A program made the position numbers and the translations under genes. Shown here piece after piece: positions 26,919 to 35,464 of a stretch of DNA of 64,000 nt (the stretch's first letter is position 1; each line of letters begins with the position of its first letter). The stretch covers positions 930,001-994,000 of the forward strand of contig NZ_VTOU01000001.1 in assembly GCF_008274695.1 (NCBI RefSeq), given 5' to 3'. This stretch comes from Sphingomonas montanisoli. Its GTDB lineage: Bacteria; Pseudomonadota; Alphaproteobacteria; Sphingomonadales; Sphingomonadaceae. Under the pieces are notes generated by a model that was not told the DNA's origin, did no database searches, and saw nothing but the letters and a program-made list of their open reading frames with translations.

Positions 26919-29477
26919 TCAGAACTTCACGCTGACGCCGAAGTCGCCATTCCACGAATAGACTTCGCGCGAATAGGTCTGGCGCTTGGTCGTCTGATAG
27001 AAGGTCATCGGCGCTTCGTTGAGGTTGGACGCTGCGGCGAACAGTTCGACCCCCTTCATCACCCGGTAGCTGACCCGCGCGTCGAGCACGGTGCGCGGGC
27101 CGGCATAGATATCGGCCGTGGTCCCCTGCGCCGCATTGCCGACATTTTCGATATAGGATGAGCGATAGGCGAGCGCGACGCGCGCCTCGAACGGACCCTT
27201 TTCAAAGAACAGGGTCGCGTTGGCGATCCAGTCCGACTGGCGGAAGAAGGGCAGATCCTCGTTCTCACGACCGGGCACGTCGACGTTCGACTTCACATAG
27301 GTCGCGTTGGCCGACATGCCGAAGCCGTCGAACGGCGCGGGCAGGAAGGTGAAGCGCTTCTGCACATTCGCCTCGATGCCGAACAGTTCGCCACGATCGG
27401 CGTTCTGCGGCTGCGACAGCGAGGTGAGCGGCACGCCCGCGAAGCTGGTGTTCTGGATCGTCTGAGTGAAGATCGGGTTCTTCAGCCGCTTGTAGAACAT
27501 GCCCACCGCGACGATGCTGTCGCTGCCCGGATAATATTCGGCCGAGGCGTCGAAGCCCATCGACGTATAGGGCTTGAGGTTGGGATTGCCCGCCGTGCCG
27601 ACGCCCGCATCCTCGGTAAAGGTCGGCACGACCGCATCATAGTTCGGGCGGCCGAGCGTGTTGGTCCATGCCGCGCGCAGCTTGAAGTCGGGCGCGACAT
27701 TGTAGTTCAGGTGCAGGCTGGGCAGGACGTGGGTGTAGTTCTTGCCGAAGCGCAGCGGCGTGATGCCCGTGGTCGTGCGGAGCTGGTTGGCGTTGTATCG
27801 CCCCTCGGTCCGCTCGATGCGCACGCCGCCGATCGCGGTCAGATCGCCCAGCTCGACATTGGCCATGACGTAGCCGGCGTAGATCTTTTCATGGATGCGA
27901 TAATCGAGCGACGCATTGTTGATCGCCGTCTGCCCGGCGTTGAGGGCGATCAGCTGCGGGTTGCGATTGTAGAAATCGAGCACGCCCTGATAGTTCATGC
28001 GCGGGCCGAACATATATTCGCCGTTGTAGAAATCGTCCGGCGGCGACAGCACCTGCCCCGTCTGCGCGAAGGTCGAATTGCCGACGGCGTCGCGCTGCGA
28101 CTGCTGGTTATCGCGATCCTTCACGCGATCGATGAACTTGGCGCCGACCTTCACGAACGTGTTGGTGGCACCGTCATCGAGTGCGATCTTGAAGTCGGCG
28201 CGGGCGGTGTGCAGATCCTCGTCAATCTGTTCGCGCCGTTCGCGGATACGCCGCAGCGGAAAAGCGGCCGGATCATAGAGCGTCGGATCGATCGCGGCGA
28301 AGGCCGGGCGCTTGCCCGACAGATCGAGCGTCGCGGTGCGGTTCGCGGCCGTGCGGAACTCCAGGTCGTCTCGGATCGGCGTATGTTCCTGCGCATGCGC
28401 GTAGGTGTAGTTCAGCTCCGCCTCGACCGCGCCGAAGGTCCATTCGACGCCCGGGGAGATGTTGTAGAGCTTCTGCGTCTGGTTGTTCTGGCGGAACTGG
28501 CGGGTGGCGCGGCCATTGGGGAAACGGATCGAGGTCGGGCTCAGCACCGTCGGCGTGCCACCGTTGAGCAGCACGAAGTTGAACTGATCGCGCTCCTCAT
28601 GATCGGTGAACTGGTTGTAGATCGTGCGCAGATAGACGCGGGTGTCGTCGTTCGGCCGCCAGTCGAGATTGACGATCCCGCCGATGCGTTCGCGCATGAT
28701 CCGATAATCGAACATCACCAGATTGGTCGGCGCGTTGATCGAGGTGCCGGCGGTGGTGAAGGTTGCCCAGTTGGTCGGTTCGACCAGATCGCTGTCGATG
28801 TAGCGCTTCGAATAGCTCGCCGCGACGACGATGCCGAATTCCTTGTCGGCGCCGAACGTGCCGCCGTGCGTCAGGCTGCCGCCATAGCCCAGCTTTTCGG
28901 ACTTGTTGTTATAGGATCCGCGCAGCGTGCCGTAGGTGAAGGGCTCGCTCTTGTCGAAGGCGGTCGGCGTGACGAGGTTGATGCTGCCGCCGATGGCATT
29001 GGCATCATAATCGGGGGTGACCGCCTTCACGACCTCGATCGCGGCGACCAGATCGGACGGGATGGTGTCGAGCGCGACGCGGCGCCCCTCGGCTTCGGGA
29101 ATGCCGACCAGATTGCCGTCGACGGTGACCTGATTGAGATTGGGATCGATACCACGCACCACGACGTAGCGGGGTTCGCCCTGGTCGATCTGGACCGACA
29201 CGCCGGGGAGACGCTGCAAAGCCTCGGCCGTATTATAGTCGGGCAGCTTGCCGATCCCGTCCGACGCGACGACGTCCGAAATCGTCACCTGGTCGCGCTT
29301 GCGCTCGATCGCGAGTTCACGCTGGGCGCGGGCGCCGGTGACGACAATCTCGTCGCCCTGAATGCCGTCGGCCGCATCCTGCGCATATGCGATCGTCGGA
29401 ATACTGACACCCGCCAGCATCGCGAGACGCAGTGCGAAACTGCTGGCGCCCGCCATCTTCGATGAGAATTTCTGCAT
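26919..29477 (-). CDS. TonB-dependent receptor of the TonB-Xanth-Caul type
   Basis: An 852-residue outer-membrane receptor with signal peptide (ending IAYAQ), TonB box (DEIVVTGARAQ), a plug with IGKLPDYNTAEALQRLPGVS and YVVVRGIDPNLNQVTVDG, and a barrel ending in an aromatic (SVKF). The plug signature matches the large receptor family of Xanthomonas, Caulobacter and sphingomonads (TIGR01782 type) that takes up plant or organic substrates. It is divergent from a PhoD phosphatase with a candidate Pho box between them; this suggests uptake of a phosphate ester under phosphate limitation (inference). Confidence 0.93.
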   Translation of the reverse strand: MQKFSSKMAGASSFALRLAMLAGVSIPTIAYAQDAADGIQGDEIVVTGARAQRELAIERKRDQVTISDVVASDGIGKLPDYNTAEALQRLPGVSVQIDQGEPRYVVVRGIDPNLNQVTVDGNLVGIPEAEGRRVALDTIPSDLVAAIEVVKAVTPDYDANAIGGSINLVTPTAFDKSEPFTYGTLRGSYNNKSEKLGYGGSLTHGGTFGADKEFGIVVAASYSKRYIDSDLVEPTNWATFTTAGTSINAPTNLVMFDYRIMRERIGGIVNLDWRPNDDTRVYLRTIYNQFTDHEERDQFNFVLLNGGTPTVLSPTSIRFPNGRATRQFRQNNQTQKLYNISPGVEWTFGAVEAELNYTYAHAQEHTPIRDDLEFRTAANRTATLDLSGKRPAFAAIDPTLYDPAAFPLRRIRERREQIDEDLHTARADFKIALDDGATNTFVKVGAKFIDRVKDRDNQQSQRDAVGNSTFAQTGQVLSPPDDFYNGEYMFGPRMNYQGVLDFYNRNPQLIALNAGQTAINNASLDYRIHEKIYAGYVMANVELGDLTAIGGVRIERTEGRYNANQLRTTTGITPLRFGKNYTHVLPSLHLNYNVAPDFKLRAAWTNTLGRPNYDAVVPTFTEDAGVGTAGNPNLKPYTSMGFDASAEYYPGSDSIVAVGMFYKRLKNPIFTQTIQNTSFAGVPLTSLSQPQNADRGELFGIEANVQKRFTFLPAPFDGFGMSANATYVKSNVDVPGRENEDLPFFRQSDWIANATLFFEKGPFEARVALAYRSSYIENVGNAAQGTTADIYAGPRTVLDARVSYRVMKGVELFAAASNLNEAPMTFYQTTKRQTYSREVYSWNGDFGVSVKF

Positions 29478-29532
29478 TGGATCGTCCCCCGGAAAGCGGC
29501 GTTGCGCCGCGCCATCGGGGGAGCGCCTAAAC

Positions 29533-29548
29533 GAGAGTTAAGACTCTC
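29533..29548. promoter_or_regulatory. 16-bp palindrome in the divergent receptor/phoD promoter region
   Basis: GAGAGTTAAGACTCTC is an inverted repeat with 6-bp arms and a 4-base centre, 55 bp upstream of the receptor start. It is a candidate operator; the protein that would bind it is unknown. Confidence 0.35.
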
Positions 29549-29607
29549 ATATTGCCTCCACAAGACCGATCGATGACAGTGCCCATGCCGAAAACCAAGG
29601 CTCGCGG

Positions 29608-29625
29608 GCGTCACCGCGCTGTCAC
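29608..29625 (+). promoter_or_regulatory. Candidate Pho box
   Basis: GCGTCAC-CGCG-CTGTCAC: two 7-base half-sites 11 bp apart, the second matching the PhoB half-site CTGTCAy exactly and the first with two mismatches. It ends 37 bp before the phoD start. Spacing and orientation match PhoB-activated promoters. Confidence 0.55.
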
Positions 29626-29662
29626 AAAGCGCGTGCTAGGCGGCATCGGGATTGGAGCCACC

Positions 29663-31294
29663 ATGCCTGTTCTCTGGGATCGCCGTACTCTTCTCCGCGC
29701 CGCCGCACTGGCGCCGGCCGTCTCGCTGCTCGCACCGATGCGGCTGGGGGCGGCGCCGCTCGCGGGCTTCACCCATTCGGTCGCGAGCGGCGATCCGACA
29801 CGCGACAGTATCGTGCTTTGGACGCGCTTTATTGCCGCCGAAGGCGGCGAGACGACATTGGCGGTTGAGGTCGCGGAGGACGATCGCTTCAAGCGCATCG
29901 CCGCGCGCGGGACGACGACCGCGTCGCCGATTAACGATCATTGCGCGCACGCGCGTCCGGCCGGGCTGAAGCCGGGCCGCTGGTATTATTATCGCTTCAC
30001 CGCGCCGGATGGCAGTATGTCGCCCGTCGGCCGAACCCGCACGCTGCCGGCGGGATCGATCGAAAGCTTCCGCATCGGCGTGTTCTCCTGCGCCAATGCC
30101 ACGTCGGGCTGGTTCAATGCCTATGCGCACGCCGCGACCCGCGAAGATATCGATCTCATCGTTCACCTCGGTGACTATATCTATGAATCGCCGACCGATC
30201 GGTCCGACGCGATCCCGGCGCTGGCGAAAGCGCGGGAGATCGCACCGACGGGTGAGACCATCTCGCTGATCGATTATCGGCTGCGCTACGCAAGCTATCG
30301 CGCCGACCCCGCATTGCAGGAACTCCACCGCCGTTTCCCGATGATCACGATGTGGGACGATCACGAAACCGCCAACAACAGTTGGACCAACGGCGCGAAG
30401 AACCATGGCCCCGAAGACGGGCCATGGGAGATACGCAAGGCGGCGGGCATCCGTGCCTTCCGCGAATGGCTGCCGATGGCCAATGCGGATTATGCCAGTT
30501 ATCAGATCGGCGATCTCGCCACGATGTTCCGACTCGAAACCCGATTGATCGGCCGCACGAAGCAGCTCGAACTGAGCGAGATTTTGCGCGCCGGCGGCGA
30601 TCCGCGTGCCGCGGCGGAGGCATTCCGCAAGGGACCGCTTGCAGACCCCGCGCGAACGATGATGGGCGCCGCACAGGAACAATGGCTGCGCGACGGGATC
30701 GCCCGTTCCACCCGTGACGGGACGCGGTGGCAGATACTGGCGCAGCAGACAGTGATGGCCCCATTGCTTCTGCCGACGGTCAAGCCGTCCTGGTATGCAC
30801 CGAACGTCGCCCCGGCCCCGAAGGCGGAAGCCGAGCTGCGCTTTGCCGCGATGCTGACGCAGATGGGCATTCCGGAAGGGCTCGACCGCTGGGATGGCTA
30901 TCCCGCCGCGCGCGATCGGTTGCTGGGCAGTGCCGCGCAGGCGAAGGCGAATCTGGTCGTGTTGAGCGGCGACAGCCACAATGCGTGGGCGTCAGATCTC
31001 GTCCACGACGGAAAGCCCGTTGGCGTCGAGTTTGCGGGCCACAGCGTCTCGTCTTTCGGTATCGACAAGCGCTTCGGCGGCGACCCCAAAGCGATTGCGG
31101 CGGACTTTACCGCGACAAACCCGCTCCTGAAGTGGTGCGACACCAGCCGCCGCGGCTATATGGTGGTTAACCTCACCCGCAGCGCCGCCAGCAACGAATG
31201 GCTGTTCCTGCCGTCGCTGACGACCCGGTCGACCGAGGTGTTCGATCGGACGACATTCAAGACCGAACGGCGAAGCCAGCGACTATCGTCGTGA
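29663..31294 (+). CDS. phoD: PhoD-family alkaline phosphatase/phosphodiesterase
   Basis: A 543-residue exported enzyme with a twin-arginine signal (DRRTLLRAAALAPA), consistent with folding around a metal cofactor before export. The metallophosphoesterase motifs are present: HLGDYIYE, WDDHETANNSW and LSGDSHNAW. PhoD removes phosphate from esters and diesters in the periplasm, using Fe and Ca. ATG at 29663, after GGAGCC, is chosen because it directly precedes the Tat motif; upstream starts would bury it. A Pho-box-like site precedes it, and a TonB receptor is divergent. Confidence 0.93.
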   Translation: MPVLWDRRTLLRAAALAPAVSLLAPMRLGAAPLAGFTHSVASGDPTRDSIVLWTRFIAAEGGETTLAVEVAEDDRFKRIAARGTTTASPINDHCAHARPAGLKPGRWYYYRFTAPDGSMSPVGRTRTLPAGSIESFRIGVFSCANATSGWFNAYAHAATREDIDLIVHLGDYIYESPTDRSDAIPALAKAREIAPTGETISLIDYRLRYASYRADPALQELHRRFPMITMWDDHETANNSWTNGAKNHGPEDGPWEIRKAAGIRAFREWLPMANADYASYQIGDLATMFRLETRLIGRTKQLELSEILRAGGDPRAAAEAFRKGPLADPARTMMGAAQEQWLRDGIARSTRDGTRWQILAQQTVMAPLLLPTVKPSWYAPNVAPAPKAEAELRFAAMLTQMGIPEGLDRWDGYPAARDRLLGSAAQAKANLVVLSGDSHNAWASDLVHDGKPVGVEFAGHSVSSFGIDKRFGGDPKAIAADFTATNPLLKWCDTSRRGYMVVNLTRSAASNEWLFLPSLTTRSTEVFDRTTFKTERRSQRLSS

Positions 31295-31309
31295 TCCGCG
31301 CGATCCAGG

Positions 31310-31492
31310 TTATTTCTTGATCAGCGGATCCTCATCGGCGTCGATCTGGGCCATCAAGGCGCGAGTCGTATAACGCTCGGCGAGAGCGCGGTGCGCGGCC
31401 GTGGCGTTTGGATGCGCAGCCGCTGCGGCCTGCTCCTTTTCCTCACGCGCTCGACGCAGCAGATAGGCTGCTTCATCGTCGAGTTCGGTCAT
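31310..31492 (-). CDS. Small charged protein of unknown function
   Basis: A 60-residue protein, TELDDEAAYLLRRAREEKEQ followed by an Ala-rich helix and ending DADEDPLIKK. It is predicted to be mostly helical and soluble. ATG at 31492 has GAAAGG upstream and is preferred to far-upstream starts. Short proteins of this type recur in sphingomonads; no function is known to me. Confidence 0.7.
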   Translation of the reverse strand: MTELDDEAAYLLRRAREEKEQAAAAAHPNATAAHRALAERYTTRALMAQIDADEDPLIKK

Positions 31493-31683
31493 AAACAACC
31501 TTTCGTCCTTCTTAGATTCATCCCGACTCAGCCATTCTCGCCGATGGAAGTGTCTGGCAAATTGCAGTCGCGCGACAATTACCAACGATTGCGGGACGTT
31601 CAAGATCGGCGCATCCCGCACACGATTGAACCTGGGTGGCATAGCCGCGTTACCGTGGCTGCCGTAGCAATGATGGGGAATGC

Positions 31684-34236
31684 GTGTCCGAGTTCGATAG
31701 GGTCGATCTGACCAACTGCGATCGTGAGCCGATCCACCTTCTCGGGGCGATTCAACCCGGCGGGTTTTTGATCGCGGTCAGCACCGACTGGATCATCGCG
31801 CGCGTTTCGAAGAACATTCGCGACCTTCTGGGCCATGACCCGGACCAGTTGATCGGCCAGCCATTGGTCGATTTCGTGCCCGCGTCGCTTTTGCACGAAC
31901 TGCGCAACCGCGTGTCCTATCTGTCCGGTCCGGACATGGTGGAACGGCAGTTCGGTTGCCAGATCGGCACGTCGGGCCAGCCCTATGACGTTGCGGTCCA
32001 TTTTTCGGGCGGGCAGATCGTCATCGAGGCCGAAGCGGGGACCGCCCATGCCGGCGACGCAACCAATTCGGTGCGCGCGATGATGGCGCGGCTCGATCAG
32101 GCCAAGGATATCACCGCCTTCTATCGCGAGGGCGCGCGACAGGTGCGCGCCCTGCTCGGCTATGATCGCGTCATGGTCTATAAATTCGCGGCGAGCGGCG
32201 CGGGCGAAGTCGTCGCGGAAGCAGTGAAGTCGGGCATCGGCAGCTTTCTGGGCCTCCATTATCCCGCCAGCGACATCCCGGTGCAGGCGCGCGCGCTCTA
32301 TAAGCGCAACCTCGTCCGCATCGTTCGCGACGTGAATGCCGATCCGATCCCGATCATCCCTACGCTCGATCCGGCGGGCAGGTCGATCGATCTGTCGCTG
32401 TCGATCCTGCGATCGGTGTCACCGATCCATATCGAATATCTCAAGAATATGGGCGTCGGCGCCACACTGTCGATCTCGATCCTGGTCGATAGCGAATTGT
32501 GGGGCCTGTTCGCCTGCCACAATTATTCCCCACGATCACCAACGTTCGAGCGGCGATCGGTGTGCGAGTTGTTCGCGCAAATGTTCTCGATGCGGCTGGA
32601 ATCGCGCGAGCGGCGACAGATCGTCGAATATGAGCGGCGCGCGCGCGACATATCCGATCAGTTGCTGGGCGCGGTCGCGTCGGACGAAACGCTGCTGAAC
32701 GATCCCGACTGGTTGGGCGACATCTTGACCAGCGCCATCCCCGCCGATGGCGTCGGCGTATGGATCAACGGCAATTACGCTTTTTCAGGCGTCACACCGC
32801 CGACCGAGGATTTTCGCCGGATCGTGCGCGCGCTCAACGGCACGGCAGCGGGCCGCGTCTTCACGACCGACAATATTGGCAGCCTGATCCCCGATGCGGG
32901 CAAGTTCGCCGATCGCGCGGCCGGTCTGCTGGCTATTCCCATTTCCCGCTCCCCGCGCGACTATGTCATCCTGTTCCGATCCGAGCTCAAGCAATCGGTG
33001 CGCTGGGCTGGCGATCCGCACAAGCCCATCGAATATGGCCCGAACGGCCCGCGCCTTACCCCGCGCGAGAGTTTCGAAGAGTGGAAGGAGGCCGTCGACG
33101 GTCATTCGGAGCCGTTCACCCTGTCCGAATTGCGCGTCGCCGAAACGCTCCGCGCGACCTTGATCGAGGTGGTGTTGCGACTGGCCGACGAGGCTGCGGC
33201 AGAGCGGCGTCAGTCGACCGCGCGACAGGAGATGCTGATCGCCGAACTCAACCACCGCGTGCGCAACATCCTGGGCGTCATCCGTGGGCTTATCCGCCAG
33301 TCACAGCCCGACAGCCCCGAGGTGAAGGAGTTCGTGCGGCTGGTCGACGGGCGGATCCACGCGCTCGCCCGCGCGCACAACCAGATCACCGACGATCATT
33401 GGGGGCCCGCGCCGCTCGACGCGCTGATCGACGCGGAAGCGGCGGCCTTTGCTGCCGACAGACGAAGCGCGATCATCGCGAACGGATCGCCTGTCCTGCT
33501 CAACCCGCAGGCTTATTCGACGATGGCGCTGGTGATCCACGAACTCGTCACCAACTCGACCAAATATGGCAGTCTGTCGGCCAGTGGCGAGGTGCATATC
33601 GACTGGTCGCGCAACCACCACGGCGATCTCGAATTCACGTGGCACGAGACGGGCGGTCCGACGGTCAAGCCGCCCAAGCGCAAGGGCTTCGGCACGACGA
33701 TCGTAACACGATCGGTGCCATATGACCTCGGCGGCAGCGCGAGCATCGACTATGCGCCGGACGGCGTGCGCGCGGAGTTCTGCATCCCCGCGCGCCATGT
33801 GTCCGAACCGAAGAGTTACGGTGCCGCGGTGGTGCGTCCTCAGCGCGTCGGCGCGTCCAGCCAGGAGATCGTCAACCCGCACCTGCTCGACCGCCGCACG
33901 GTGCTGCTGGTCGAAGACAGCCTGATCATCGCGCTCGACGCCGAAGACATTCTCGACCGCTTCGGCGCGGATGTATCGACCGCATCGACCCCGGAAGCCG
34001 CACACGACATCCTCGACAAGGCGAAGATGGACTTCGCGATCCTCGACATCAATCTGGGCGACCAGACGAGCTTCGGGATCGCGGACCGCCTGGTGGAACT
34101 CGGCGTGCCCTTCTTCTTCGCGTCGGGCTATGGCGAACAGGCGAGCTTGCCGATGCAGCACCGATCGACCCCAGTCGTGCAGAAGCCCTACACCACCCAT
34201 AACATCGCCAACGCGATCGACAGCCTGTTCGAATGA
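31684..34236 (+). CDS. Bacteriophytochrome hybrid HWE histidine kinase with receiver domain
   Basis: An 850-residue red/far-red photoreceptor. In order: PAS (CDREPIHLLGAIQPGG), with biliverdin-attaching Cys12; GAF with YPASDIPVQARALY; PHY; then an HWE-type kinase whose H-box is ELNHRVRNILGVIRG and whose ATPase has HELVTNSTKYGSLS and the family's TWHETGGP; and a C-terminal receiver with acceptor Asp in AILDINLG. Light would change kinase output, with internal phosphotransfer. The start is GTG at 31684. No heme oxygenase gene for biliverdin is in the window. Confidence 0.92.
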   Translation: MSEFDRVDLTNCDREPIHLLGAIQPGGFLIAVSTDWIIARVSKNIRDLLGHDPDQLIGQPLVDFVPASLLHELRNRVSYLSGPDMVERQFGCQIGTSGQPYDVAVHFSGGQIVIEAEAGTAHAGDATNSVRAMMARLDQAKDITAFYREGARQVRALLGYDRVMVYKFAASGAGEVVAEAVKSGIGSFLGLHYPASDIPVQARALYKRNLVRIVRDVNADPIPIIPTLDPAGRSIDLSLSILRSVSPIHIEYLKNMGVGATLSISILVDSELWGLFACHNYSPRSPTFERRSVCELFAQMFSMRLESRERRQIVEYERRARDISDQLLGAVASDETLLNDPDWLGDILTSAIPADGVGVWINGNYAFSGVTPPTEDFRRIVRALNGTAAGRVFTTDNIGSLIPDAGKFADRAAGLLAIPISRSPRDYVILFRSELKQSVRWAGDPHKPIEYGPNGPRLTPRESFEEWKEAVDGHSEPFTLSELRVAETLRATLIEVVLRLADEAAAERRQSTARQEMLIAELNHRVRNILGVIRGLIRQSQPDSPEVKEFVRLVDGRIHALARAHNQITDDHWGPAPLDALIDAEAAAFAADRRSAIIANGSPVLLNPQAYSTMALVIHELVTNSTKYGSLSASGEVHIDWSRNHHGDLEFTWHETGGPTVKPPKRKGFGTTIVTRSVPYDLGGSASIDYAPDGVRAEFCIPARHVSEPKSYGAAVVRPQRVGASSQEIVNPHLLDRRTVLLVEDSLIIALDAEDILDRFGADVSTASTPEAAHDILDKAKMDFAILDINLGDQTSFGIADRLVELGVPFFFASGYGEQASLPMQHRSTPVVQKPYTTHNIANAIDSLFE

Positions 34237-34355
34237 CGGCGTGTCGGCTGTAATCAGCCTGCTGGTTGACCTGTACAAAGATTATATCGGAGCCATTGTG
34301 GCAGAGGCCCGGGCTCTAGCCACCGCCCGGACCGGCTATGGCCGGGGCAGAATGC

Positions 34356-34874
34356 TCATTTTCCTGTGGCTGCGCTCGCTATCCCCGGCTTGATGTAAAT
34401 CACAAGCCGCTCGATCTGGTTATTCTGATCCAGGACGAAATGGTCGATCGCGGCGAGCCGATAAGGGCCATCATCGTCTCCAAGGCGGGGCGACGCGAGT
34501 TCCATGAAGCATTCGCGGCCACGGTCGACGAAGCTGATCGGGATCACCTTGCGCGAGATCGCGTGGCTGAAATGCGCCGTCAACTGATCGCGCCCGCGGA
34601 CGACAGTTTCGGAAATTCCGAGCAGACTCGCGGTCGGCGCAAACAGCGCGGTGATTTCGTCCTGGCGCCCTGCGCCTTGCAAGGTGACATAGCGGTCGGC
34701 GACGTCGCATGCCGAACCCGGCACCGGTTTCGCACGAACGGGCGGCGTCGCGAAGCTCGATTCCGCCGGCCAGTGGCTTCCGATCGCCGGATCCTGCAGG
34801 CTTGGCGACGCAGCGTTCGATGCTGACACCGCGATTCCGATATTAGCGATCACGCCACAAAAGCTTCGGCGCAT
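34356..34874 (-). CDS. Exported SnoaL/NTF2-like protein
   Basis: A 172-residue protein with a moderately hydrophobic N-terminus (MRRSFCGVIANIGIAVSASN) and an NTF2-like fold (DVADRYVTLQGAGRQDEITA, LFAPTASL, then a beta-rich C-terminus ending VIYIKPG). Its role is unknown. It converges on the phytochrome gene and is divergent from the IorA-like gene. Confidence 0.7.
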   Translation of the reverse strand: MRRSFCGVIANIGIAVSASNAASPSLQDPAIGSHWPAESSFATPPVRAKPVPGSACDVADRYVTLQGAGRQDEITALFAPTASLLGISETVVRGRDQLTAHFSHAISRKVIPISFVDRGRECFMELASPRLGDDDGPYRLAAIDHFVLDQNNQIERLVIYIKPGIASAATGK

Positions 34875-35002
34875 CCTGGTTTCTCCCCTCGCGTCGTTTC
34901 ACGCACTTGTTCTTGTCCGTCACCTTGCGATCGGCATGGATCATGTCAATCATGCGAACCTCGACATAGCAAAGGTCATACGACCGGAGAGTTGAGGGCC
35001 TC

Positions 35003-35464
35003 GTGGAAATACGCGTCAACGGGAAGTTGCGGTCGGTGCCGGACGATGGCGGCACGCCATTGCTATGGGTGCTGCGCGATACGCTGAAGCTGACCGGCAC
35101 GAAATTCGGATGCGGCATCGCCCAGTGCGGCGCGTGCACGGTGCTGGTCGATGGCCAACCGATCCGTTCCTGCATCACCCCGGTCGAGAGCGTCGGCACC
35201 AGCCCGGTGACGACGATCGAAGGGCTCAGCGGGCGCGAGGCCGATGCGATCCGCGCGGCCTGGACCTCAATCGATGTTCCGCAATGCGGCTATTGCCAGT
35301 CGGGCCAGATCGTCAGCGCCACGGCACTGCTGAGCGGCGTCCGCAACCCCGACGATCCCGAAATCGACAGCGCGATGGCCGGGAATATCTGCCGCTGCGG
35401 AACCTACAGTCGCATTCGCGCGGCAATCAAGTCGGCGGCGGCCAGTCTGAGCACACCGGCATGA
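35003..35464 (+). CDS. (2Fe-2S) subunit of a molybdenum hydroxylase (isoquinoline 1-oxidoreductase alpha type)
   Basis: A 153-residue iron-sulfur protein with both clusters of the xanthine-oxidase family: plant ferredoxin-type CGIAQCGACTVLVDG with a fourth Cys in SCIT, and the helical cluster CGYCQSGQI and NICRCGTYSRIR. It passes electrons from the Mo-containing partner. The start is GTG at 35003. The stop overlaps the partner's ATG by 4 bp. No FAD subunit (CoxM type) is adjacent, which fits the IorAB class, which uses a cytochrome or other acceptor. Confidence 0.9.
   Translation: MEIRVNGKLRSVPDDGGTPLLWVLRDTLKLTGTKFGCGIAQCGACTVLVDGQPIRSCITPVESVGTSPVTTIEGLSGREADAIRAAWTSIDVPQCGYCQSGQIVSATALLSGVRNPDDPEIDSAMAGNICRCGTYSRIRAAIKSAAASLSTPA

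Noticed and set aside
27711-29465. A 584-codon open frame antisense to the second TonB receptor
   Set aside because: Composition is that of an antisense frame in GC-rich DNA; no domain and no ribosome site.
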